DNA from: Thermohalobaculum sp039513195
Lineage (GTDB): Bacteria; Pseudomonadota; Alphaproteobacteria; Rhodobacterales; Rhodobacteraceae
Length of the DNA: 64,000 nucleotides
Direction: 5' to 3'
NCBI GenBank assembly: GCA_039513195.1
Contig: JBCCRM010000008.1
Coordinates: 101,227 to 165,226 of the forward strand
Shown: piece after piece, positions 25,654 through 34,983 of the stretch
Position numbering within the stretch: position 1 is the stretch's first letter
Layout of the letters: every line of letters starts with the position of its first letter
Position numbers and translations under genes: made by a program
The notes under the pieces: generated by a model
Told to the model about the DNA's origin: nothing
The model's database searches: none
What the model saw: the letters and a program-made list of their open reading frames with translations, nothing else

Positions 25654-25896
25654 TCAATCGGGCGCGCTGGTCTGCAAAGCCAGCGCATGGAGCGGCGCGT
25701 TTGGGCCGCTCAGAATGCTCTCCAATGCCTTGTTCACCAGGCGTTGCTGTTGCACGCGGTTCATGCCGCGAAACTCTTCCGCCACCACATTGGCGGCATA
25801 GTGATTGCCATCGCCGGCTAGATCCTGGATCTCCACCTGCGCGCCCGGAAAGGCGTCGCGGATCAGGCGCTCGATCTCGCTGGCGGCTATTGGCAT
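25654..25896 (-). CDS. bolA: BolA family protein
   Basis: An 80-residue protein from the ATG before MPIAASEIERLIRDAFPGAQ; the 31-codon upstream extension is not family-like. EIQDLAGDGNHYAANVVAEEF contains the conserved His of the GNHY loop that helps ligate the shared [2Fe-2S] cluster. VQQQRLVNKALESIL with the following NAPLHALALQT is the family helix-strand ending. It forms a likely bicistronic unit with grxD. Confidence 0.93.
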   Translation of the reverse strand: MPIAASEIERLIRDAFPGAQVEIQDLAGDGNHYAANVVAEEFRGMNRVQQQRLVNKALESILSGPNAPLHALALQTSAPD

Positions 25897-26023
25897 GCGG
25901 CGTCCTTTTGGGCTCGGCGGGGGCATCTTGCCCTGCCACCGCGGCTTGTGGTCAATCCCGGATGTAAATCCTGGCCGTGCGGCGCGCAAGCGCGCACTGG
26001 CCGCGCGAGCGGGGAAGGGTGCG

Positions 26024-27625
26024 ATGGCGACACTGGGCGAACATCTGGTGAAATGGCTCGAGCTCTATGGCGTCGACACGATCTTCGGCATACCTGGCGT
26101 CCATACTGTCGATCTCTATCGTGGGCTGGCGCAGTCGCCGATCCGGCATGTAACGCCGCGGCACGAGCAGGGGGCAGCCTTTATGGCGGATGGCTATGCT
26201 CGGGCGAGCGGGCGGGTCGCGGCCTGTTTCTTGATCACCGGTCCCGGCCTGACCAACGCACTGACCCCGATGGCTCAGGCGAAGGCCGACAGCGTGCCGA
26301 TGTTGGTGGTGAGTGCTGTCAACGCTCGCAAGGATCTGGGGGCGGAGGCCGGCGATCTGCACGAGGTGGCGCGGCAGGGGCTGCTCGGTGCTCACTGCGC
26401 AGTGTTCGGACAGACGCTCCATGCGCCGGAGCAGTTGGCGCCGGCACTTGCCCGGGCTTGGGCGGTGTTCGAGGGCGCACGCCCGGGGCCGGTACATCTG
26501 GAGATCCCCCGCGATCTGCTCGCCGTCGAGATCGGGCCTTTCCAGGGCACACGCCCCCCTGCGGTGATCCCGCCCGGCCCGGCCGAGCCTGCGGTATCCC
26601 AGGCGGCCGCCTGGTTAGCCGAAGCAGAGGCGCCGCTGATCCTCGTGGGCGGCGGGGCCCAAGGCGGGGCTGCAACGGTCCGTGCCCTCGCCGAAAGGCT
26701 TGATGCGCCGGTGGTCATGACCACCAACGCCCGCGGGATACTGCCGGGCGATCATCCGCTGTCCGTGCCGGCGAGCCCGTCTTTGCAGGCGGTTCGCAGG
26801 CTGTTGGCAACGGCGGACACGGTGTTGGCCTGCGGCACCGAGATAGGATGGACGGATTATCGCGTGTTCTCCGACGATCCGATCACCTATGGGCAGCGGC
26901 TGATCCGGGTGGATCTGTCAGCAGAGCAGTTGGCGCGGGGGGCCGTGTCCGATTTGCCGATGGTCGCCGATACAGGTGCTGCGACCGCGGCGATCCTGTC
27001 GGCTCTGCCTACTAGCGTGGCAACCGGCGGAGCGGTTCGGGCAAAAGCAGCACGGGAGGGCGTGTGGCAGGAGCAGTCAGAGGTTTATAGGGCGTGTATT
27101 CGCGTGCTCGATCTGATCCGCGATGCACTGCCAGGCGCACCGATCATCGGTGACTCGACCCAGGCCATCTACGCCGGCAATCTCGCCTATGCAGCGCCGG
27201 CGCCGCGGCAGTGGTTCAATGCGGCGACCGGGTACGGTGCCCTCGGCTACGGCCTGCCGGCGGCGATCGGGGCGGCCCGCGCCCTGCCGGGGCGACCGGT
27301 GATCTGCCTCGCCGGCGATGGCGGGGTGCAGTTTACTCTGGCGGATCTCGGCACCGCGGTTGAGGAGCGTTTGCCGGTCATCTTGATCGTTTGGAACAAC
27401 AGCGGATACGGCGAAATCAAGCGAGCGATGATCGCGGGTAGGGTAAAGCCGGTCGGCGTCGATTTGCACACCCCCGACTTCGTCGCACTTGGTGCCGCGT
27501 ATGGCGTGGAAGCCGCTCGGATAGAGCGACTCGATGCCTTGGCGCCCGCGCTCGAAGGAGCGGCCCGCCGGGACGGGCCAAGCTTGCTCGAGATCGACGA
27601 AGAGCTCGCGCTCAGCGCGCGGTGA
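26024..27625 (+). CDS. ThDP-dependent decarboxylase, likely 5-guanidino-2-oxopentanoate decarboxylase (AruI-like)
   Basis: 533 residues with the three-domain acetolactate-synthase fold. MATLGEHLVKWLELYGVDTI FGIPG starts the pyrimidine-binding domain, whose ThDP-activating Glu is in RHEQGAAFMADGYARASGR. The central domain follows PGPVHLEIP. The C-terminal domain has the ThDP motif AGDGGVQFTLADLGTAVEERL PVILIVWNNSGYGEIK. The overall pattern, from memory, is that of enzymes annotated as 5-guanidino-2-oxopentanoate decarboxylase in the arginine transaminase pathway. No other aru gene is in the window, so the substrate is uncertain. It could equally be another 2-oxo acid decarboxylase or benzoylformate-type enzyme. 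Confidence 0.75.
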   Translation: MATLGEHLVKWLELYGVDTIFGIPGVHTVDLYRGLAQSPIRHVTPRHEQGAAFMADGYARASGRVAACFLITGPGLTNALTPMAQAKADSVPMLVVSAVNARKDLGAEAGDLHEVARQGLLGAHCAVFGQTLHAPEQLAPALARAWAVFEGARPGPVHLEIPRDLLAVEIGPFQGTRPPAVIPPGPAEPAVSQAAAWLAEAEAPLILVGGGAQGGAATVRALAERLDAPVVMTTNARGILPGDHPLSVPASPSLQAVRRLLATADTVLACGTEIGWTDYRVFSDDPITYGQRLIRVDLSAEQLARGAVSDLPMVADTGAATAAILSALPTSVATGGAVRAKAAREGVWQEQSEVYRACIRVLDLIRDALPGAPIIGDSTQAIYAGNLAYAAPAPRQWFNAATGYGALGYGLPAAIGAARALPGRPVICLAGDGGVQFTLADLGTAVEERLPVILIVWNNSGYGEIKRAMIAGRVKPVGVDLHTPDFVALGAAYGVEAARIERLDALAPALEGAARRDGPSLLEIDEELALSAR

Positions 27626-27887
27626 CCGGGGTGCTGCCGAAAACGCTACGAAGCTTTGCGACCATCCAGGGTACCGATGCGGTGGCGGTGATCGTCATCC
27701 AAACAGTGCCAAGCACCGCGAGCACCTGGAGGCCCGTGAAGAGGATGTCTGACCACAGATAGACGTCCTGGGTGTGAGGGCCCACAAGCTGGGTTTTCAG
27801 CGCCATGGCGATCAGGAAGAGCACCATGCAAAGGCTCCAGAACATGTATTCGACGGCGGTGGTAACAAGCGACACGACGAACCTCAC
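27612..27887 (-). CDS. Small hypothetical membrane protein
   Basis: 91 residues with two strong membrane helices: VEYMFWSLCMVLFLIAMAL (about 12-30) and ILFTGLQVLAVLGTVWMTIT (about 48-67), ending in a basic tail. It converges with the decarboxylase gene and overlaps its last 14 bases. Function is unknown. The clean hydrophobic pattern supports a real gene more than its length does. Confidence 0.5.
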   Translation of the reverse strand: MRFVVSLVTTAVEYMFWSLCMVLFLIAMALKTQLVGPHTQDVYLWSDILFTGLQVLAVLGTVWMTITATASVPWMVAKLRSVFGSTPVTAR

Positions 27888-28004
27888 TTAAGGAGATGAC
27901 CAACTGCGCCCTGTGGTACCGAGCAAGTGTGTTCAGAAGGTGAACGTCTTGGGGATGAACAGCGGCGCTTCTGAGAAAGTTTCGGTTAACTGGCAGACCT
28001 AGCG

Positions 28005-30683
28005 TCATTCCACCCGCATGCGCGCCACCATTTCTCCCGTGTTGCGAGAAAGGCCGTCCGTCTCTGCAATCCGCGCGAGTTCCCCTTGAATCGCCTGCTG
28101 CCGCGCTGGGTCGTAGCGGCGCCAGCTTTCGAAGCAGCCAGTGAGCCGTGCGGCCGTTTGCGGGTTGAGCTTGTCGAGTTTGATGAGCCAGTCGGCGACG
28201 AAGCGGTATCCGGACCCGTCGGCGGTATGGAATTGCGACGGGTTGCCCATGGCGAAGGCGCCGACCAGGGACCGAAAGCGGTTCGGGGTTTTCCAGTCGA
28301 AAGCCGCGTGGGCGGTCAGGCCCTCTATCTTGGCGAGCGTGCCGGGCAGGGGTGCCGTCGCTTGGACTGCGAACCACTTGTCCACCACCAGCGGATCAGC
28401 CTGCCACCGGTCGTAGAAGCGCGACAGCGCATCGGGTGCCGCGGAGGCGTCATGGTAAACCAGAGCGGCGAGGCCGGCCATGCTATCGGTCATATTGTCG
28501 GCCCCGGTAAACTGCCGCTCGGCGAGGTCCTGAGCCTCCGCAGTCCCTGTATTGATGAGGAGCCCGAGACAGCCGTTGCGGAGCGACCGGCGGCCCGCCG
28601 CCGCAGCATCGGGAGAGTACGGACCCGCGACCGCCATGGCCCGGTAGATCTCTTCGGCGACGGGCGCTAGGGCGGTGCCGAGCACGCGCGCCATCTCCCG
28701 CAGCGTCCCGCGGATGCGGGCGGGGTCTGCGGGGGTGCCATGGGCAAAGACCTCTGCCGCGATCTCGTCGTCGCCCGGGAGGGCAAGGGTCAACGCGCGG
28801 AACGCAGGGTCGAGGCTGTCATCGCGGAGGAGGTGCCCGACAGCATCGGTCCACAGCGCCGGGATCGGGTCACCATCGAGCGCACGCAGGGTCACGGAGA
28901 TCGCGAGCCGTCGCCCGGCCTCCCACCGATTGAAGGGATCGGTGTCGTGGGCCAGCAGGAAGGCGCGTTCGGCGTCGTCGACTTCGCGGTCGAGGATCAC
29001 TGGCGCCGAGAAGCCGCGGAGCAGGGACAAGTGGAGCGGTGGCATGGCTTCCCCCCTCCCAAACCCTCCTCCACTAGTGGGGAGGGCTTTCCCGTTCCAG
29101 GCCCCGGTCGCGCGGTCGAATTCGAAGGCCTGCGTTTCTCCCGACAGCGTGAGAACTTCGGTAGCTGAAACTTCTCGGCCCTGGTCGTCGAGCACGCCGA
29201 CCGAGACCGGGATCACCTGCGGGGCCTTCTCCGCTTTGCCGGGGGTCGGCGGCGTGTTTTGGCTGAGGGTCAGCGTGAGGGTCTCGCCGTCCCAGTCCTC
29301 CTGCGCCGTTAGGCGCGGCGTGCCCGCCTGGCTCCACCACCGGGCAAACTGCGTAAGGTCTTGGTCGGTCGCATCCTCGAAGCATTGGCGAAACTGCTCG
29401 ATGGTGCAGGCCTGCCCGTCATGACGCCTGAAATAAAGATCCAGCGCCTTCCGGTACCCCTCGGCGCCGACGAGTGTGCGGAGCATTCGGATCACCTCGG
29501 CGCCCTTCTCGTAGACGGTCGCCGTGTAGAAGTTGTTGATCTCGACATAGCTCTCCGGCCGCACCGGATGGGCGAGGGGTCCCTGATCCTCTGGGAACTG
29601 GCTCGCTCGCAGCCGGCGTACCTGCTGGATCCGCCCGACGGCCGCGGAGCGCATGTCCTCGGAAAAAACCTGGTCGCGGAAGACGGTCAGCCCCTCCTTC
29701 AGGCAGAGCTGGAACCAGTCGCGGCAGGTGATGCGGTTGCCGGTCCAGTTGTGGAAGTACTCATGGGCAACGATGGCCTCGATGTTCGCGTAGTCGGCGT
29801 CGGTCGCGGTCTCTGGGCTCGCCAAGACGAATTTGGCATTGAAGATGTTGAGGCCCTTGTTCTCCATCGCACCCATGTTGAAATCGTCCACGGCGACGAT
29901 CTGGAAGACATCGAGGTCGTATTCCCGGCCGTGGGTCTCCTCGTCCCAGCGCATGGAGCGGATCAGCGCATCCATCGCATAGGCACAGCGGGTCTCGTCG
30001 CCTGGGCGCACCCAGATGGCAAGATCTACGCTGCGCCCAGAAGCGGTGGTGAACCGGTCGCGCTGTGCCACCAGGTCGCCGGCGACCAGGGCGAAGAGAT
30101 AGGCGGGCTTCGGCCAGGGATCGTCCCATTCGGCGAAGTGGCGGCCATCGGCCAGATCGCTCGTCGCCCCCGGATTACCGTTGGAGAGCACGATCGGCAC
30201 GGCTTTGTCGGCCTCGATCCGCACGCGGAATGGCGCCATAACGTCCGGGCGGTCTGGATAATAGGTGATCTTGCGGAACCCCTCCGCCTCGCATTGCGTG
30301 CAGTACATGCCCTTGGAGAGGTAGAGCCCCTCGAGCTCGGTGTTGGCCTTGGGGTCGATCTCGGTCTCGCAGGTCCAGGTAAAGCTGTCCCGGGGCAGGG
30401 CATCGGCACTGACCGTCAGCCCCTCCAGCGTCGTCTCCATCGCAGTTTCGGGTACCGGGACGCCATCGATGGCGGCGGAGACCAGCGCCAGCCTGCGCCC
30501 GTCGAGCCGTAGCGGGCCGAACGGTCGCTCCGGATTGCGGCGAAACACGATCTGGGCGCGCACCCGGGTCGCCGTCTCGGCCAGATCGAAGGTCAGGTGC
30601 ACCTGGTCTACAAGCCAGTCCGGCGGTGTGTAATCGGCCAGGCGCACGGGTTCGGGCGGGGTCGGCTGAGTGTCGGGGCGCAT
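28005..30683 (-). CDS. pepN: Aminopeptidase N (M1 zinc metallopeptidase)
   Basis: Cytosolic aminopeptidase, 892 residues, start at MRPDTQPTPPEPVRLADYTP. The exopeptidase motif GAMEN is near residue 267. The zinc site HEYFHNWTG with a downstream Glu (LKEGLTVFRDQVF) is near 305. C-terminal DUF3458 Ig-like and helical domains are present. Between the FEF strand and LLRGFSAPV of the Ig-like domain sit about 20 extra residues (around KALPTSGGGFGRGE). These are encoded by a palindromic DNA repeat at 29054-29090. It is divergent from the GT39 gene. Confidence 0.95.
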   Translation of the reverse strand: MRPDTQPTPPEPVRLADYTPPDWLVDQVHLTFDLAETATRVRAQIVFRRNPERPFGPLRLDGRRLALVSAAIDGVPVPETAMETTLEGLTVSADALPRDSFTWTCETEIDPKANTELEGLYLSKGMYCTQCEAEGFRKITYYPDRPDVMAPFRVRIEADKAVPIVLSNGNPGATSDLADGRHFAEWDDPWPKPAYLFALVAGDLVAQRDRFTTASGRSVDLAIWVRPGDETRCAYAMDALIRSMRWDEETHGREYDLDVFQIVAVDDFNMGAMENKGLNIFNAKFVLASPETATDADYANIEAIVAHEYFHNWTGNRITCRDWFQLCLKEGLTVFRDQVFSEDMRSAAVGRIQQVRRLRASQFPEDQGPLAHPVRPESYVEINNFYTATVYEKGAEVIRMLRTLVGAEGYRKALDLYFRRHDGQACTIEQFRQCFEDATDQDLTQFARWWSQAGTPRLTAQEDWDGETLTLTLSQNTPPTPGKAEKAPQVIPVSVGVLDDQGREVSATEVLTLSGETQAFEFDRATGAWNGKALPTSGGGFGRGEAMPPLHLSLLRGFSAPVILDREVDDAERAFLLAHDTDPFNRWEAGRRLAISVTLRALDGDPIPALWTDAVGHLLRDDSLDPAFRALTLALPGDDEIAAEVFAHGTPADPARIRGTLREMARVLGTALAPVAEEIYRAMAVAGPYSPDAAAAGRRSLRNGCLGLLINTGTAEAQDLAERQFTGADNMTDSMAGLAALVYHDASAAPDALSRFYDRWQADPLVVDKWFAVQATAPLPGTLAKIEGLTAHAAFDWKTPNRFRSLVGAFAMGNPSQFHTADGSGYRFVADWLIKLDKLNPQTAARLTGCFESWRRYDPARQQAIQGELARIAETDGLSRNTGEMVARMRVE
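29054..29090. repeat. GC-rich palindromic repeat inserted in frame within pepN
   Basis: On the minus strand it reads CCCTCCCCACTAGTGGAGGA followed by GGGTTTGGGAGGG, a palindrome centred on ACTAGT. It aligns with the intergenic repeat at 24431-24468 at about 29 of 33 positions by eye. It is translated as LPTSGGGFGRG in pepN and keeps the frame open. Confidence 0.7.
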
Positions 30684-30799
30684 GGCTTTCCTCCGGTGGC
30701 AATCCGCCGTGTTTAGGCGATGGCACGCGCCCTTCCTAGGGGGAGCGCGATCCGTTAGACCAGGCCCCAGGCGGGTCGCGATCCGAGGAGTGTGAGGCG

Positions 30800-32341
30800 A
30801 TGGCACGGGCCGGGTCGGCAGGCGGGAAGGCGCAGTCCCGGGGAGCGGGCAAGGCGCGCGGCCAAAGCGAAGCAAAGCGCGCAGCGGAGCAGAGTGCTGG
30901 CTGGGTCTGGGCGGCGGTGGCCGTTATCCTGGGTGCCATGGCCCTGCGATTGGGGGTCAACTCGCTTGCCCTGGTGCCGATCCATTTTGATGAGGCACAG
31001 TACTGGGCTTATGGGCAAGAGCTCGCCTGGGGTTACTACTCCAAACCGCCGCTCGTCGGCGGTGTGATCCGCGTGGCGACGGAGATCGGCGGCGACACCA
31101 CGGTGGCGATGCGGGTGCCGGCGCCGGTGTGCCATGCGCTGACCGCGGGACTCCTGTTCCTCCTGGGCCGTGGGCTCTTCGATGCGCGCACCGGGTTTTG
31201 GGCGGCTGCGGCCTACACCGCGGCGCCGGGGGTGACGGCGTCCTCGATGATCGTGTCGACCGATCCGGTGATGATGGTGGCCTGGGCCGGTGGGCTCTAT
31301 GCCTGGGTCCGTGCGGCGGAGACGGGCGATCGGCGCTGGTGGGCCGCAATGGGGGTCGCCATCGGCCTCGGCTTTCTGGCGAAATACACGATCCTCGCCT
31401 TTGCCGCCGGCGCGCTCGGCTATGCTTTGTTCTCGGCCCGCAGCCGGGGGCTCACCGGACCGGCCATCGCCGTCTTAGCTGCGGCCCTGGTGGCGGCGCC
31501 GAACCTTCTGTGGAACGCTGCCAACGATTTCGCGACTTTGACCCATGTGGCCGAAGACGCCGACCCTGGCACCGGCTATTTCCGGCTCGACAAATTCGCC
31601 GAGTTTATCGGCGCCCAGTTTGGCGTGATCGGACCCGTGGTATTCGCGGCCATGGGGGTGGCGCTGTGGTATTGGCGGGATTGGGTCGGGGACTGGCGGA
31701 TGCGCCTCCTCGCCTGGCAAGCCTTCGCGCTTCTGGGCGCGATGATCGGGCTGGCGGTGGTCACGCGGGCACAACCCAATTGGGCCGCCCCCGCCTATCT
31801 CGCCGGAACGCTCTTCGCTGTGCGCTGGATGCTGATGGCGGATTGGCGGCGCGGCCTTCGCCTTCAACTCGGTTTTGGTGCCGCAGCGGCGGTCGCGATC
31901 TGGGGCCTCGCCTGGGCCTATGGCAGCCACGCGTTGGCGCTGCCGCGCGGTCCGGATCCCTTCAAAAAGATGCGCCTATCCGAGCCCTTCTGCGAGTTGG
32001 CGCTCGGTGCTATGGCCGAGGAAGGGGTGGCGGCCCTCCTCTCCAACGACCGCAGGCGCCTGTCGGAATGCATGTTCCTGGGCGGGCTGGGCTGGGACGA
32101 GATCGCGGTGTGGAACCCCGATGGTCTCGCCGACAACCACCACGAGCTGGTCTCCGCATTGCGGCCCGGCGACCGGCGGCCGATGCTGCTCGCTGTGCTG
32201 GCGGGGGCCGACGCGATGACTCGGGCGTTCGAGCAGGCGCGTCCCATCGACGAGGGCCGGTTCCGGACCCACGCCGATCGGGATTTTCCCTATGCGCTAT
32301 GGGTCGTTGAGGGGTTCCGAGGCTATGATCACCGACCTTGA
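30800..32341 (+). CDS. Glycosyltransferase family 39 protein (ArnT/PMT-like)
   Basis: Polyprenyl-phosphate-dependent membrane glycosyltransferase of 513 residues with about 11-12 helices after a basic cytoplasmic tail (residues 1-35). The catalytic first loop shows PIHFDEAQYWAYGQELAWGY YSKPPL, with the Asp-Glu pair typical of PMT_2/ArnT enzymes. VSTDPVMMVAWAGGLYAWVR follows in helix 4. The C-terminal periplasmic part carries CELALGAMAEEG and CMFLGGLGWDEIAVWNPDGL. It likely transfers a sugar to lipid A or a glycan in the periplasm. The acceptor is unknown. It directly precedes the aldehyde dehydrogenase gene by 13 bp. Confidence 0.85.
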   Translation: MARAGSAGGKAQSRGAGKARGQSEAKRAAEQSAGWVWAAVAVILGAMALRLGVNSLALVPIHFDEAQYWAYGQELAWGYYSKPPLVGGVIRVATEIGGDTTVAMRVPAPVCHALTAGLLFLLGRGLFDARTGFWAAAAYTAAPGVTASSMIVSTDPVMMVAWAGGLYAWVRAAETGDRRWWAAMGVAIGLGFLAKYTILAFAAGALGYALFSARSRGLTGPAIAVLAAALVAAPNLLWNAANDFATLTHVAEDADPGTGYFRLDKFAEFIGAQFGVIGPVVFAAMGVALWYWRDWVGDWRMRLLAWQAFALLGAMIGLAVVTRAQPNWAAPAYLAGTLFAVRWMLMADWRRGLRLQLGFGAAAAVAIWGLAWAYGSHALALPRGPDPFKKMRLSEPFCELALGAMAEEGVAALLSNDRRRLSECMFLGGLGWDEIAVWNPDGLADNHHELVSALRPGDRRPMLLAVLAGADAMTRAFEQARPIDEGRFRTHADRDFPYALWVVEGFRGYDHRP

Positions 32342-32354
32342 GGGAGGCGGCTCG

Positions 32355-33761
32355 ATGGACGTGCAGCAGACAGCCTTACGCTCCCGCTTCGATGCGATCC
32401 GTGCTGCCAGCCGGGCCGAGCCCTATCCCGATGCGGATCTGCGCCGCGACCGTTTGAGCCGCCTGATCGCCATGACCGAGACTGCGGAGCCCCGGATCGT
32501 CGAGGCGATTGCCGCCGACTTTGACGGTCGCCCGACCACCGAGACCCAGCTTGCCGAGACGCTGTTCGTCGTCGCTGCAGCCCGCCACGCCAAGCGAAGG
32601 GTGCGCCGCTGGATGCGGAAACGCCGGCAGCCGACTGCCCTCCAGTTTTGGCCTTATCGGAATCACGTGCATCCCCAGCCGCTCGGTGTCGTCGGGATCA
32701 TGGCCCCTTGGAATTACCCCTATCACCTGGCCATGGCGTCCCTCGTCGGCGCGCTCGCCGCCGGGAACAGGGCGATGATCAAACCGGCAGAGGCGACGCC
32801 CGCGACGTCGGCCCTAATCGCGGAGTTGGTGGCCAAACACTTTGCGCCCGACGAAGTGACGGTGGTCGAGGGTGGGCCTGACGTTGCTCAGGCCTTTGCG
32901 GCGTTGCCCTTTGACCATCTGGTCTTCACCGGCTCAACCCGCATCGGCCGCCTGGTGGCGGAGGCAGCCGCGACGAACCTTACCCCGGTGACGCTGGAGC
33001 TTGGCGGGAAGTCGCCGGCGATCCTTGACCGGAGCTGCGATCTGGAGGCGACGGCCCGGCATATCGCCTTCGGCAAATGGTTCAATGCGGGCCAGACCTG
33101 CGTGGCGCCCGACTATGTTCTGGTGAACGCGCAGATCCTAGAGGGGACGCTCTATCAAATCGGGGTGGCCGCCAAGCAAATGTACGGGGAGGCTGCGGCG
33201 TCTCCGGACTATGCGTCGCTGATCTCCGACACTCAGGCTGCGCGGCTAGCGGGTCTGCTCGCAGAGGCCGAGGCAGCCGGATGCCGGATCGAGCGGCCCT
33301 GTGGCCCTGGCGAAGGCAAGCGTTTCGCGCCCGCCATCGTGGTCGATCCGCCTGCGGACAGCGCCCTGATGCGGGAGGAGATTTTTGGGCCGATTTTGCC
33401 GCTGGTCCCATGTCAGGATGTCGATGAGGCTCTGGCCCACGTTGCGGCGGGCGAGCGACCTCTGGCGCTCTATTGGTTCGGCGAGGACGCGATGACCGAG
33501 CGCCAAGTGCTGCAGGAGAGCTGGGCCGGCGGCATGACCGTGAATGCCTGCATGATTCAGTTGGCGCAGGAGGAGATGCCTTTCGGCGGCGTTGGCGCAT
33601 CCGGCCAGGGGCACTATCACGGGCAATGGGGCTTCGATCGGTTCTCGCAGCTGAAGCCGGTGACCCGCCGTGGCTGGGGCCCGGACGGCGCGGCCTACCT
33701 GATGCCCCCGTATGGCAAGACGGCGCGCCGCCTGATGCGGGCGCTAAGGTGGTTGAGTTGA
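32355..33761 (+). CDS. Coniferyl-aldehyde-dehydrogenase-type aldehyde dehydrogenase
   Basis: 468 residues from an ATG with an AGGGAGG ribosome site. The ALDH class-3-like layout is clear: PLGVVGIMAPWNYPYHLAM (N-terminal substrate/cofactor region), the cofactor loop FTGSTRIGRLVAEAA, the general base Glu in LELGGKSPAIL, the nucleophilic Cys in FNAGQTCVAPDY, and REEIFGPILPLV. The N-terminal basic MRKRRQPTALQFWPYRN is typical of enzymes annotated as coniferyl aldehyde dehydrogenase. It may oxidise aromatic or long-chain aldehydes to acids. A start 10 codons upstream inside the GT39 gene is possible. Confidence 0.88.
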   Translation: MDVQQTALRSRFDAIRAASRAEPYPDADLRRDRLSRLIAMTETAEPRIVEAIAADFDGRPTTETQLAETLFVVAAARHAKRRVRRWMRKRRQPTALQFWPYRNHVHPQPLGVVGIMAPWNYPYHLAMASLVGALAAGNRAMIKPAEATPATSALIAELVAKHFAPDEVTVVEGGPDVAQAFAALPFDHLVFTGSTRIGRLVAEAAATNLTPVTLELGGKSPAILDRSCDLEATARHIAFGKWFNAGQTCVAPDYVLVNAQILEGTLYQIGVAAKQMYGEAAASPDYASLISDTQAARLAGLLAEAEAAGCRIERPCGPGEGKRFAPAIVVDPPADSALMREEIFGPILPLVPCQDVDEALAHVAAGERPLALYWFGEDAMTERQVLQESWAGGMTVNACMIQLAQEEMPFGGVGASGQGHYHGQWGFDRFSQLKPVTRRGWGPDGAAYLMPPYGKTARRLMRALRWLS

Positions 33762-33907
33762 CAACGAAACTATCAGGCGGCAGCGCCCGCCAATGCGTCG
33801 GCGCCGGATAGCACCCGCGACCCCGATGGCGCCTACGGCTGTCTTACCACCAACCGGTTGGCCGCAATCTGAAACCGGGACAAGAACGTTGGCTTCTCGA
33901 ACTAAGC

Positions 33908-34983
33908 GTGGCACCTGCCATCCTCAGGACCGCTAGGAGAAGACAGTACGAAAACGTTGCGCTGTCGGAGCGCTGCTGCGCAATGGCGATGTTGGAGCAA
34001 GGATTGGCGAGTACGGAGATCGCCGGTCGTCTTGGGCGCCCCCGTTCGACGGTCCATCGTCAACAGGAGAAGAGCTCGAACGCTGATGGTTTTCGCCCGG
34101 ATGGGGCAGATCGCCTGGCGTGGTACCGCTCGCTGCGCGACAGCGGGATCGGGCGCCCGACCCGCGTTCCGAGCCCTGTCCTACACCAATTGGCTATGGG
34201 TTGGTCACCGGAGCAGAGCGTAGAACGGATGGAATTGGAAGGATTGGCATACAGCACCCGTGTCGGATTCATCGACCGACAGGTCGACAGTCCTGAGAGG
34301 CGGCGTGCATGACGGCCCCGCTAACTCTCACAACCAAAACTTCGCGGCAGCCAACGCAGGAGCAACGGCTGGCGCAAGCCATCCATCCGGGACGAGGCAT
34401 CGGTGCATCAGGGGCCGACAAAGGCGCAGTTGCGCGCTGAATTCGGGCACCCGGAGAGCGATCTGATGCATTTCCGCCGACGGCGCCACATTCTCCTGGC
34501 GCTTCAGGAACGGACAACGCGGCTGACATCGGGACCGCGTCCGTCGGGCTTTCCTGCCACTGGCAGGCCGGCTTTTCGCGCCTTGCTCTCAATAAGGACG
34601 CCACGCTTCAAGCCAGCACCCTCGTCGTTGAACTAGGCGCACTGCCTGCCAACGCGCGCCGAACGATCACCGATGACAGTGGTGGTGCATTCGCGGCCCA
34701 TGAGACGGCCACCGAGAACACCGGCATGCGCACCGTGATTTGTGAACCTCAAAGTCCGTGGCAACGCGGTGGTATCGAGAATTCCAACGGCCTGATCCGC
34801 CGCGATCTGCCCAGCCGAAACAGCTTTCCGGGTTACACCGACGATGACGTCGCTGCCGTGATCTGGAACCTCAACTCGACGCCGCGCAGGGGACTCGGAG
34901 TGCGAACGCCCATCGAGGCCCTCGCCGCCGAACGCAGTGTCGCACTTCACATCTGCATCCAGCAGCTGCCACTTCTGGCTTAA
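33908..34983 (+). pseudogene. IS30-family transposase remnant
   Basis: Three disconnected frames together spell an IS30 transposase. The N-terminal helix-turn-helix is LSERCCAMAMLEQGLASTEI with LGRPRSTVHRQ and LAMGWSPEQ (33908-34312). The first catalytic region is ESDLMHFRRRRHILLALQER TTRL (34403-34530). The end is ITDDSGGAFAAHE (second Asp, about 34670-34710), then SPWQRGGIENSNGLIRRDLP with the catalytic Glu and LNSTPRRGLGVRTPIEAL (34726-34983). At least two frameshifts and a missing middle make it inactive. Its stop overlaps that of the convergent liuC gene. Confidence 0.85.

Noticed and set aside
29361..30512. 383-codon plus-strand open frame
   Set aside because: Antisense to pepN. Its composition mirrors the codon bias of the real gene and no domain is recognisable.
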